Below are positions 1 to 5,903 of a stretch of 10,071 nt of DNA, piece by piece. Each line of letters starts with the position of its first letter. Position 1 is the first letter of the stretch. Both the position numbers and the translations under genes were made by a program. This DNA comes from JAEXNA01 sp050486105 (lineage in GTDB: Bacteria > Vulcanimicrobiota > Xenobia > Xenobiales > JADMJV01), in NCBI GenBank assembly GCA_050486105.1, contig JBJHCR010000241.1:1-10071 (forward strand), read 5' to 3'. The notes under the pieces were generated by a model, which was not told where the DNA came from, ran no database searches, and worked only from the letters and a program-made list of their open reading frames with translations.

Positions 1-258
1 GACCAGCAGCGCGTCGATGCGACCTTCGGGGTCGCCGTCCGGGGTCCGGGCGGCGGCGAGCCGGAGCATGGCGACGCCGATCAGCAGGTAGCTGACCGGG
101 AACAGCAGCGAGCCGATCACAGCGAGCAGCGCGAGTACCCGCAGTGTGGCGGTGTAGTCCCCGAGTTGATCGAAGAGTATGCCTGCGAGGAGCGGTCCAC
201 TGGCTGCGCCGAGCATTACCACGAGAGATGAGAATCCCATGATCGCTCCGAACGAGGT
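1..258 (-). pseudogene. MFS transporter fragment (5'-truncated, runs off the left edge)
   Basis: The reverse strand is open from about position 258 to base 1. It encodes a hydrophobic segment typical of the C-terminal half of major facilitator superfamily permeases: SFGAIMGFSSLVVMLGAASG, then PLLAGILFDQLGDYTATLRV, then further hydrophobic stretches and a charged tail. The G-P-x-x-A-G-x-x-x-D pattern is the usual helix-11 signature of the family. The homology begins mid-protein near base 258, exactly where a different gene fragment starts on the other strand, so the N-terminal two thirds are missing. It is much richer in GC than the DNA to its right. The end of the gene lies outside the window. 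The family call is fairly sure; the substrate cannot be told. Confidence 0.7.
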
Positions 259-493
259 GCTATGGATGGGCATTCCTCCCGTTCGGGTAGATCTTCTTCA
301 AACGGTGGACGGGGTGGATTATGATAGAGCCTTTGCTCGACACGAACACGTAGAATGGCACGGCGTGCAGGTCAACATGATCGCCTTGGAAGATCTCATC
401 GCCTCTAAGAGAGCCGCCGCAAGACCACAAGACCTAGTCGACGCTGAAAACTTAGAAATGCGCCGCAAAGGCAAATCGACAGACGAGTTCTGA
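257..493 (+). pseudogene. C-terminal fragment of a nucleotidyltransferase-like (DUF6036/AbiEii-type) protein
   Basis: From about base 257 the plus frame reads VLWMGIPPVRVDLLQTVDGV, then a segment with HGVQVNMIALEDLIASKRAA and RPQDLVDAENL. This matches the C-terminal half of MNT/AbiEii-like nucleotidyltransferases, where a G-x-P-P-x-R-x-D strand is followed by a 'sleDLIasKraagRpqDlxDxexL' helix. The N-terminal nucleotide-binding half (GS...DxD) is absent: upstream codons are antisense to the MFS fragment. The frame can be opened only by an ATG inside MFS DNA at 179, so any product would be a chimera. Such proteins are often toxin or abortive-infection components. The final residues before the stop probably belong to foreign sequence too. 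Confidence 0.65.
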
Positions 494-494
494 A

Positions 495-826
495 CATCCT
501 GGCCTGGTCTCGGGGAATCCTCGGAGAGCAGGGCCCCGGCACGGCAGGCATCGGTGAGCACCACCACCTGACTGGCTTGACCGAGTTGATAATCGACATA
601 GCGTTTCAGCTCGTCCATAGGCAGGGCGGTGGCCCCCAAGTGCTCCGGTTCGCTGTCGTAGGTTAGGAGGTAGCCTGCTTTGCCAGTCCCCAGCCTCCTG
701 ATCTGACCGTGACTGCGGTGCCAGTTCGTCCAAGAGGTCAGCAGAGGTGACCAGGACCTTATACGGCTCTTGCCCTAGTATTGGCCTCCCCGAAAGGGGA
801 TCGCCTTCGCAGTGGTGCTGATCTAC
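495..826 (-). pseudogene. Caspase-like (peptidase C14) fragment, frameshifted
   Basis: On the reverse strand about bases 720-500 read GTGKAGYLLTYDSEPEHLGA, then TALPMDELKRYVDYQLGQAS, then QVVVLTDACRAG. This is the middle of a bacterial caspase/metacaspase domain. DACRAG carries the expected catalytic cysteine (codon at 546-544), and the 'GYLLtYDsep...atalpMdeLkr' block normally follows the catalytic-histidine (H-G) segment. That segment is not visible. Upstream the coding signal moves to another frame (SGRPILGQEPYKVLVTSADL, about 805-735), which could be an earlier part of the same protein, but I cannot confirm it. There is no start, and the sequence ends by running into the antisense of the nucleotidyltransferase fragment. 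It is a remnant; family call moderately sure. Confidence 0.6.
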
Positions 827-1236
827 GCCGTCGAGAAAGGTTGGTGAATTCTCGTAAGACCGGGGAATTGGTCAAATCCGGAGTCGAAGCTTAGGACTTT
901 CGAAACACCTCGGCGCTCCATGACCGCTACGTGAAGCGAATCGCGAGCCGATACCGACGCAGGACCGAGTACGATTTCCCTCGCTCGGTCTAGATCCGAC
1001 ATTTCGATAGGGAAGGTCTCGTCTAGAATACTCTTCAGCAGGTCGAAGGTAGGTGTTATGGCATCTCTTCGGTTGATAGCGCAATACCGATGAAGTATCT
1101 CCTGAAAGACTTCGACATCGGCCACAAGTCGATCTCCGTTGACTATGCAAGCATCTAAGAGTTGTCGACTTCGATCTTTGTTCGGATGCGACCCTCCCAC
1201 CAGGTACATCGGGATGTTGGAGTCGACGAATATCAA
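823..1236 (-). CDS. vapC: VapC-like PIN-domain toxin ribonuclease
   Basis: This 137-residue protein is a single PIN domain. It begins MIFVDSNIPMYLVGG, the canonical first strand with catalytic Asp5. Glu46 lies in FQEILHR, Asp99 in SARDSLHVAVM, and Asp118 in SFDSGFDQFPG, giving the usual acidic quartet for Mg2+-dependent RNA cleavage. Length is normal and all key residues are present, so it should be active. VapC toxins cut tRNA or rRNA and are held inactive by the cognate antitoxin. Its ATG overlaps the antitoxin stop by four bases (ATGA), so the two are translationally coupled. The 3' end abuts the caspase remnant. The cellular target cannot be predicted. Confidence 0.92.
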   Translation of the reverse strand: MIFVDSNIPMYLVGGSHPNKDRSRQLLDACIVNGDRLVADVEVFQEILHRYCAINRRDAITPTFDLLKSILDETFPIEMSDLDRAREIVLGPASVSARDSLHVAVMERRGVSKVLSFDSGFDQFPGLTRIHQPFSTA

Positions 1237-1484
1237 CCGTGATGACCGTACCCTTGCTCGATTTCAGAAAGTATCTGGTCGATGTCTCCAGTCGGAAATC
1301 CATGGGATGCGGCACGCTGGACAGCTTGCAACTTTTTTTGGGGGTCCTGACCTGTTTCGGCCTCGCGAGCGGACCGAAGGGCTTGACGCACCCATTCAGA
1401 TACCGTCGTCTTTCGTCGCCGAGCTATTCTTTCAATCTCAGCCAACTCGTCCTCATCCATCATGACCTGGAGCCTCTTACTCAT
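1233..1484 (-). CDS. vapB: VapB-like ribbon-helix-helix antitoxin
   Basis: This 83-residue protein has an N-terminal ribbon-helix-helix DNA-binding domain (about residues 1-40): KRLQVMMDEDELAEIERIAR followed by KTTVSEWVRQALR. A linker leads to an acidic C-terminal segment (GDIDQILSEIEQGYG, residues 66-80) that resembles toxin-binding tails of VapB antitoxins. It is the first gene of a two-gene operon and overlaps vapC by four bases. The ATG at 1484 has no Shine-Dalgarno sequence but lies six bases after a strong -10 hexamer, so its mRNA may be leaderless. A palindromic operator sits in the promoter, consistent with repression by the VapBC complex. Confidence 0.9.
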   Translation of the reverse strand: MSKRLQVMMDEDELAEIERIARRRKTTVSEWVRQALRSAREAETGQDPQKKLQAVQRAASHGFPTGDIDQILSEIEQGYGHHG

Positions 1485-1488
1485 GGAG

Positions 1489-1516
1489 TGAGTATAACTT
1501 ACTCAAGATCTTGAGT
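1489..1516. promoter_or_regulatory. vapBC operator: palindrome plus a third half-site
   Basis: ACTCAAGATCTTGAGT (1501-1516) is a perfect 16-base palindrome lying between the -35 and -10. A second inverted repeat, TGAGTA-5-TACTCA (1489-1505), shares its right half with the palindrome. The result is three TGAGT/ACTCA half-sites centred near 1491, 1503 and 1514, spaced about one helical turn. This suits cooperative binding of ribbon-helix-helix dimers over the promoter. The repeat is seen; its use as VapB operator is inferred. Confidence 0.75.
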
Positions 1517-1519
1517 CAA
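1491..1519 (-). promoter_or_regulatory. vapBC sigma70-type promoter
   Basis: On the reverse strand TTGACT (1519-1514) and TATACT (1496-1491) are separated by exactly 17 bases, each one mismatch from consensus. Six bases separate the -10 from the antitoxin ATG at 1484, so the predicted transcript begins at or within a base or two of the start codon. Confidence 0.8.
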
Positions 1520-1874
1520 AAAGTGCAGATCGAGCGGATCAGTTTTCCCGTACCATTGGTCCCCACTTTTTCCTGTGTTCTCGAGACAGTCGCTTTATCG
1601 ACAAGGAGTCGAGCACGGAGCTGGCGGTCGGAAACCTCCAGAGGCTGGTAGCTCTGACCCCCAAAGTCGGCTGGCACAGCCACGGCGGAGAAACCTTGCC
1701 CCAAAACCTCATCACCCTCTGCAGTGCGATAACCAGCGGGCCTTGCTACCCCAGCGGTGCCCGTGAAGTCGACATTCCACACCGCAAGCTAGTTAAGATG
1801 GTCGGATTGCGTCAATCGGGATTCTCGCCGGGTTCGGACTTTGTCGTTTTCGGGTTTATGGTACACTCAAAGGA
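1520..1874. other. Stretch without a recognisable gene
   Basis: Open frames on both strands here (for example 1516-1782 reverse and 1696-1878 forward) look like chance translations: I recognise no family and see no ribosome site. It may be decayed coding DNA, because the plus strand stays almost open across 1575-1790 in more than one frame, but nothing supports a specific call. Confidence 0.4.
1859..1867 (+). promoter_or_regulatory. Possible extended -10 promoter next to the GTG at 1875
   Basis: TGGTACACT fits an extended -10 (TG-n-TAnnnT). Seven bases separate it from the GTG start at 1875. The only -35 candidate, TTGTCG at 1841-1846, has a short 15-base spacer, so the call rests on the extended -10 alone. 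Confidence 0.35.
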
Positions 1875-2093
1875 GTGAGAACTCGAAGGTATAGTTGGCT
1901 GCTTCTCCTCGTCGTGGTAGCGCTCTGGGTGCAGTGGGAAGCCATCCGCAAGCAGGATAGCCAGATTCTCGAAATTGCCGAAGTGCAGCAGGAGCGACCG
2001 AAGTCGCCCATTGACAGAAAGGAGCCGAGAACCAACTTTTTAGAAAGGACAGAGGCCCTCAGATACTATAGGGTCGAGTATCTCGGGTGCTAG
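1875..2093 (+). CDS. Small single-pass membrane protein, unknown function
   Basis: The 72-residue product starts with a basic segment (MRTRRY) and a hydrophobic helix (about residues 7-20, SWLLLLVVVALWVQ). A charged polar tail follows with a short amphipathic stretch (about 24-42) that could form a coiled coil. The topology (short cytoplasmic end, one helix, extracytoplasmic tail) resembles small divisome or cell-wall partner proteins, but I recognise no family. The GTG start overlaps an upstream stop and has no well-spaced Shine-Dalgarno sequence. Its stop overlaps the GTG of the L,D-transpeptidase gene by seven bases, which argues that both are translated together and may act in the same envelope process. 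It could also be a decayed N-terminal part of a longer gene. Confidence 0.5.
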   Translation: MRTRRYSWLLLLVVVALWVQWEAIRKQDSQILEIAEVQQERPKSPIDRKEPRTNFLERTEALRYYRVEYLGC

Positions 2094-2824
2094 GAGTCGG
2101 TCTGGGCCGATGGGCTTTGCTGGCGTTCTTAATGGTGGGCTTGCTCGATGCTTTGGTGGCGGTCTATGTTCTCACCAATCCTGCTTTGGTGGTGGGCCTT
2201 TCCTGGACGACTCCGCTATCGTGTGCTCTGGTACTGTTCGGGGTGTTGGCTGGGGCTAAAGCGATGTGGGCCCATCCCAGGGGGGTCATTTGGGTGATCG
2301 TGCTTGGAGCGTTGGCCACGCTCCTGATTGCCCTGGTCTCTATTCCGTTCAGAACCTTATCACCCGGGGAATACCGGATCGAGGTTCGCAAAGCCCAAAG
2401 AACTCTAACTTTGTTTCACCAGGACCGAAAAGTCGGTGAATATCCCATCGCATTGGGGCCCAATCCCGAAGGGGACAAACAGCGTGAAGGGGATTGCCGC
2501 ACCCCCGAAGGGACATTCATCATCACGGACCGGAGTTATGAACCTTTCCATCGATGGCTAGGAATCAGCTACCCTGATGCAAGGCGTGTCGCGAGAGGTC
2601 GTCTGGAGGGAAGGCTGACCTGGCCGGAGTTCTGGTACGCAAGATTCAAAGCGATCAACGGCATGACGTCTTTTGGTCGCACCCAATTGGGGGGATCAGT
2701 CGGCATTCATGGGGGCGGTTCGAGAACAGATTGGACCCTTGGGTGCATAGCTCTCAATAATGCCGATGTGGAAGAGCTCCACTCCAAGGTTCATCCCGGC
2801 ACTCCCGTTTCCATTCTGCCTTAG
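2087..2824 (+). CDS. Membrane-anchored L,D-transpeptidase (YkuD domain)
   Basis: The 245-residue protein has three predicted membrane helices (about residues 8-29, 38-60 and 66-88) followed by an extracytoplasmic YkuD catalytic domain (about 93-245). Conserved landmarks are GDCRTPEGTFIIT (135-147), SYP (161-163), the catalytic motif IHGGG with His208, and TLGCIAL with nucleophile Cys220. L,D-transpeptidases make 3-3 peptidoglycan cross-links or attach proteins to the wall stem peptide, using the Cys-His pair on an L,D bond. All catalytic residues are present. The polytopic N-terminus is unusual, since most relatives have a signal peptide or one anchor. The gene starts at GTG inside the end of the upstream small membrane protein. 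It converges on the reverse-strand gene ending at 2990. Confidence 0.9.
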   Translation: MLGVGLGRWALLAFLMVGLLDALVAVYVLTNPALVVGLSWTTPLSCALVLFGVLAGAKAMWAHPRGVIWVIVLGALATLLIALVSIPFRTLSPGEYRIEVRKAQRTLTLFHQDRKVGEYPIALGPNPEGDKQREGDCRTPEGTFIITDRSYEPFHRWLGISYPDARRVARGRLEGRLTWPEFWYARFKAINGMTSFGRTQLGGSVGIHGGGSRTDWTLGCIALNNADVEELHSKVHPGTPVSILP

Positions 2825-2835
2825 AGGCTGTGCGC

Positions 2836-2854
2836 CGAATCTCCCCGAGATTCG
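2836..2854 (+). other. Stem-loop after the L,D-transpeptidase gene
   Basis: CGAATCTC-CCC-GAGATTCG forms a perfect 8-base stem with a 3-base loop, 11 bases past the stop codon. No T tract follows on the plus strand, so it may protect the mRNA 3' end or aid factor-dependent termination rather than act as an intrinsic terminator. Confidence 0.55.
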
Positions 2855-2867
2855 AGTCTGGAGGCCC

Positions 2868-2931
2868 AAAAAAAGCCCGGCCCACTCTCCGAGGGAAGCG
2901 CCTGGTGCGCTCGCCGGATAAGTGGCCGGGC
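2868..2931 (-). terminator. Rho-independent terminator with a long hairpin, reverse strand
   Basis: Read on the reverse strand, GCCCGGCCACT (2931-2921) pairs with AGTGGGCCGGGC (2886-2875) with one bulge. The inner arms also pair: TCCG with CGGA, and AGCGC with GCGCT around a 5-base loop. The hairpin is followed by seven T residues (2874-2868). This is a strong intrinsic terminator for the reverse-strand gene ending at 2990. Confidence 0.75.
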
Positions 2932-2950
2932 CTTGTGACAAAAGCTCAGG

Positions 2951-2983
2951 CTTCGAGGCCCTCTTTAAGGAAAGGCCTCGAAG
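2951..2983. repeat. Perfect 10-base inverted repeat beside the stop codon at 2990
   Basis: CTTCGAGGCC (2951-2960) and GGCCTCGAAG (2974-2983) flank a 13-base loop, ending six bases before the reverse-strand stop codon. No T run of terminator length follows directly; with the larger hairpin further on it may form a two-part termination or RNA-stabilising region. Confidence 0.6.
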
Positions 2984-2989
2984 AGGGAG

Positions 2990-4259
2990 TTATTGGGTGA
3001 CCACCTTGACCACGGTCTGATCTTTCTGGTTGTCGGAGCCTCCAATAGAAACTTCGATTCGAAGGAATTCAGGGGAGGTGTCGTCGAGGATCAGAAGTCC
3101 GTTCGTCTGGGTGCTGAACCTCGCCGGGGCTTGCCCAGTGTTAGGGTCGACGGACACAGGCTGCCCGGTTTCGTCGTCTACCAGGGTCCAGGTGGCCGAA
3201 GATGTGACATCTTCGACGGTATCATCGGAGTAGAAGGCCAGGCAGTAGTACTGCTCCGAGGTGCTGGGAATGCTGGTCAGGATGTACTCGCAATTGCGGG
3301 GGAACATCTGAACCTGCACCAGTTCTAGGTTGCCCGAATCCGGCGCTTCGATAGTGCTGTTGGTCGTTTGAGTCGTACCGTCGTTATTGTAGGTTGTGCT
3401 GACGAGAAAAAAAATTAACTGCGCCATGGCCGTCCGTGCCTTTCCATAGAATGCGGCCGGTGGGCGTGACATCCAGGTCCGTGTTGGTCACGGAGAAACT
3501 GATCAGTTTCGCTCGAGAGTTCAGCCCGGTGTATGCGTTGTTCGGCCCGTTATAGGTGGGATAACTTCCGTGCCTGGAGCTATTTTGGACCCGGCGAGGA
3601 TAGCCGCTTCGGCTGGTGCTTCCCGAGTCACCGCTGATAGTAAAGTCGCCACCGGTGGAGAACTCATAAACAAGGGAGGCTCCAACTCGTTCGGGTACCT
3701 GGTTGGTGCTATTTTCCGGAGTGAGAAAGACAGGGTTTTCCGAACCCACAACCCGCCCGAAGAACTCAAATTCTGCCGTACTAACAGGGTTCCAAGTGAA
3801 GGGCATGGGAATGTCTGCCTCGTCCACTCCTGTTCCAAGATCTGCCAGCTCGAGTGCGAAGCGAACGAAGGCGTTGCCGTTCACGGCTTGCTCTGACAGT
3901 TGACCAAGATAGGCTTCCACTCCTCCGTTGGCGGACGCCAGTAGGAAAAATTTGAGGTGTGAGAACCCGGGGGGGTCAAGTTCTGAAAGACCGTATTCCA
4001 GAACGTCATTGTGTTCTAGGCCCAGAAATTTGGCCTTTCGAGCTTTGCCTTCGGAGGGGCTCAAGCCCCCTGATGCGGCCACTTTGGCAGCCAAGGTAGT
4101 GGGGATGTTGAGAACCACGAAGCGGCCGCCCTGGTTGTCGTCGACCCGCTGCCGGGCGAGGAGGCGCCGGGTACCCGCTGGCTGGTCGCCCCCCCCAGGC
4201 TTTCCGCTCATCCGACAGGCACTAGGGACCCCTCGAGACAGGGAGAGAAATGTTTCCAC
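2990..4259 (-). pseudogene. Unrecognised protein with C-terminal Ig-like domain, frame broken at an A8 tract
   Basis: Two reverse-strand frames join into one protein of about 422 residues. The first runs from GTG 4259 (or ATG 4209) to GHGAVNFF, the second continues LVSTTYNNDGTTQ to KVVTQ and the stop at 2992-2990. The switch falls in eight A residues (3407-3414, T8 on the coding strand); losing one base restores a continuous frame. The first part has no family I recognise (RFVVLNIPTT, then LKFFLLASANGGVEAYL). The second part, with DVTSSATWTLVDDETGQPVS and RIEVSIGG, resembles a bacterial Ig-like (Big) fold. Such domains usually occur in secreted proteins, but no signal peptide is visible, and the N-terminus is uncertain around a C8 tract (4189-4196). 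It could be decayed, phase-variable, expressed by slippage, or carry a sequencing error. Confidence 0.55.
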
Positions 4260-4306
4260 CGCTCAGGACGGCCTCGGCTGCACGTCGGTCAGGTTTATCG
4301 AGCTTG

Positions 4307-4550
4307 CTATTCGTCCAAAACTTGGGCCTCGGTCAAATCGCCGTCCAAAAACTTGTCTTGGAGTTGCTCGCAATCTTGGTCAATGATGATTCGAAGATCT
4401 TTGCGCGATTGGGAGCCTGAAGATTTGCCGCTCAAATCTATTGTACGAAAATGAAAAGTCCAGGAGATTTGCCCAAGTTTTTCAGCTTTTTTTGAGTCGA
4501 CCAGCGTATTCTGAGTCTAGGACATCGAAGCGCAAGACGTTTTGAGCCAC
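4307..4550 (-). pseudogene. Small unrecognised gene, frame broken at a T7 tract
   Basis: From GTG 4550 the reverse strand reads MAQNVLRFDVLDSEYAGRLK and reaches a stop just after seven T residues (4487-4493, A7 on the coding strand). Skipping one base there gives a smooth continuation AEKLGQISWTFHFRTIDLSG, then RIIIDQDCEQLQDKFLDGDL and a TAG at 4309-4307, for about 80 residues in total. Both halves look protein-like, with a balanced composition and alternating hydrophobics. I do not recognise the family. The break is of the same kind as in the next gene downstream (one surplus base in a homopolymer), so the two may share a cause. A further open piece (SKLDKPDRRAAEAVLSGG, about 4308-4255) bridges to the downstream gene and suggests they were once one reading frame. 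Confidence 0.4.
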
Positions 4551-4555
4551 AAGCC

Positions 4556-4584
4556 AAAATAAGGATGCTCACTTACTATGCTAA
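4556..4584 (-). promoter_or_regulatory. Possible promoter for the GTG 4550 gene
   Basis: On the reverse strand TTAGCA (4584-4579) and TATTTT (4561-4556) are 17 bases apart, each matching consensus at four of six positions; the GTG begins five bases after the -10. It overlaps the 5' end of the divergent gene at 4578. The match is weak on its own. Confidence 0.3.
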
Positions 4585-5033
4585 TCCAAAGCACAACATC
4601 TCAATCTGCACGCCCAAGCCCTGTTCCTGTCCAAACGACGTTGGCCCACAAGGAATTCGTTGATTCAGCGGATGAGCCGAAAGATAGTTTTTTTGAAACT
4701 CCACTAGGCTGGGGCCTGATCGCCGCCACTACCGTAGGCGTTTCCTCAAGCCTCGGAGCACTGGGAGCGAATCATATCGGACAGCTAGCATCTCCTTTTG
4801 CGACCGGAACGGCTTGCATGATCGGAGCAAGAATCGCCAGTCGGGTAAGCTCGTCCCACTCAAATCGAGAATTCAAAAGTTTCGACGCCGAGATCGCTGG
4901 TACAACTCTAGGTATTGTTGGTTTCATCGGCAGTCTGCCTGGAGCGATCTTTGGATTCCAAGGCGCTCTTGTCGCTGCCGGAATCGCCGGCGTAGCGGCA
5001 ACCGTCATCGCTGCCAAGAATGGTAAGAATTAA
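4578..5033 (+). CDS. Glycine-rich membrane protein of unknown function
   Basis: The 151-residue protein has a polar, Ser/Thr/Pro-rich N-terminus (1-40) and then hydrophobic, small-residue-rich segments: about 44-63 (GWGLIAATTVGVSSSLGALG), 74-89 and 105-146. They contain many G-x-x-x-G/A-type helix-packing patterns, for example GIVGFIGSLPGAIFGFQGAL. The hydrophobic regions are separated by a charged loop (90-104). There is no signal peptide. Such Gly/Ala-rich hairpins occur in channel-forming, bacteriocin-like or secretion-dependent proteins, but I can assign no family. The start ATG is 27 bases from the divergent reverse-strand GTG. A weak AAGGA lies 13 bases upstream, further than ideal. The AT-leaning 5' region differs from its neighbours. 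Confidence 0.6.
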   Translation: MLIQSTTSQSARPSPVPVQTTLAHKEFVDSADEPKDSFFETPLGWGLIAATTVGVSSSLGALGANHIGQLASPFATGTACMIGARIASRVSSSHSNREFKSFDAEIAGTTLGIVGFIGSLPGAIFGFQGALVAAGIAGVAATVIAAKNGKN

Positions 5034-5147
5034 CAAGGCTCACCTCACTTAGGATCTAGCCAGAAGTAGCTTTCCGGAATCAATGAGGTCGAGTCGAAAA
5101 AGAATCTCTCCAGCATGGAACGATCCGGCTCTTTAAAAACTGAAGTG

Positions 5148-5550
5148 ATGAGCTTTTCGGAAAACACTGAACTGCAAATGAAACGACTCTTCGCGAGTTT
5201 GTCGGAAAACGACCTCCGTGGCTATGCAGGGGTCGAGGCAACCAAGCTGAGACACGGCGGATTCGAATACAGATCAAGACTTTTCTAAATCGACCAGAAG
5301 ATTATCCAGCGAGGACTAAAGGAACTTCGAGCCTCAGGTGACCCTGCAGCCGGTATGATCAGAAAAGAAGGGGTGGCCGGAAGGATACCGTTCAGCAAAC
5401 TCAGACGTCCGAATTGGAGCAAGACTTTCTAACGTTGCTAGAAGACTTCACGGCTGGCGACCCGATGCGAGAAGGAGTTCTATAGACGAATCTGTCGTTA
5501 CGAGAGTTCTGCCGAAAACTGAAACATCGAGGGGCCTCCTACGGTTCATT
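5148..5550 (+). mobile_element. Decayed ISAzo13-type transposase, N-terminal remnant
   Basis: The plus strand reads LQMKRLFASLSENDLRGYAG then VEATKLRHGGFEY, a stop (TAA 5286-5288), and in the same frame IDQKIIQRGLKELRASGD. After a frameshift near 5395 it continues ELEQDFLTLLEDFTAGDPMR, a stop (TAG 5483-5485) where relatives have Trp, and TNLSLREFCRKLKHRGASYG. The order helix-turn-helix 'GG..Y.....TI.rGlkEL' and then 'AGDPm...WTnlSlr.l...L' is characteristic of ISAzo13-family (Rhodopirellula-type) transposases. Only the N-terminal DNA-binding part survives; the DDE catalytic core is missing and the sequence passes into a different fragment near 5550. I saw no terminal inverted repeats. It is certainly inactive. 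Confidence 0.75.
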
Positions 5551-5900
5551 CCGACCAGGTGGAAGGCGTCGTTCCCTTCGAGGATCGCCATGGGAATCCC
5601 GAAGGAGCCATCTTTTTTGAGTCGAGCCACGTCGTGGCAGTGCAGGTGGAACGTTTACTCCGGGAGCAGCAAGAATTTACCCTCTCGGCCTGGATATGGC
5701 CTTTTATTCACAAATGGCGAGGGGTGATTATGGCCGACTTCAGCTCTGGTTCAGAATTGCAGTTGGCGCTCTCTCGCGACAGACATCTCGACGCGGTGCC
5801 CGTCCGCATCGACACCGGTGAGCAGCATGGCTGGACAAAGACGGACAAATCCCCCGACCATAGGGTGCCTGTCGACATGCAAGGAGCCAGGGACTGTTAG
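5530..5900 (+). pseudogene. LamG/concanavalin-like domain fragment
   Basis: The frame contains GNPEGAIFFESSHVVAVQVE, then EFTLSAWIWPFIHKWRGVIM and a stretch LQLALSRDRHLDAVPV. This is the strand pattern of a laminin-G/concanavalin-like jelly roll ('...F.G..hv.v.......eFTlsaWiwP......gim......g..laL..dg.l'). It resembles the lectin-like domain found in N,N-dimethylformamidase-type large subunits and other secreted enzymes of environmental bacteria. Only one domain's worth of sequence is present, with no start codon or signal sequence of its own: it opens at the edge of the transposase remnant and stops at 5898-5900. A 5'-truncated gene scrap is the best explanation; the parent enzyme is uncertain. 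Confidence 0.45.
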
Positions 5901-5903
5901 ACT

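Noticed and set aside
319..639. A 106-codon reverse frame starting from TTG at 639 as a gene.
   Set aside because: Only its first two thirds are the caspase-like fragment; the rest is antisense to the nucleotidyltransferase fragment, and there is no genuine start.
787..800. TCCCC-GAAA-GGGGA hairpin after vapC as a terminator.
   Set aside because: The stem is only five bases and no T run follows on the reverse strand.
1516..1782. An 88-codon reverse frame upstream of vapB.
   Set aside because: No recognisable family, no ribosome site, and its composition looks like antisense translation; it also ends at the vapB promoter.
3570..3896. A 108-codon forward frame opposite the Ig-like gene.
   Set aside because: The reverse strand has longer, protein-like coding sequence across the same bases and the forward frame matches nothing known to me.
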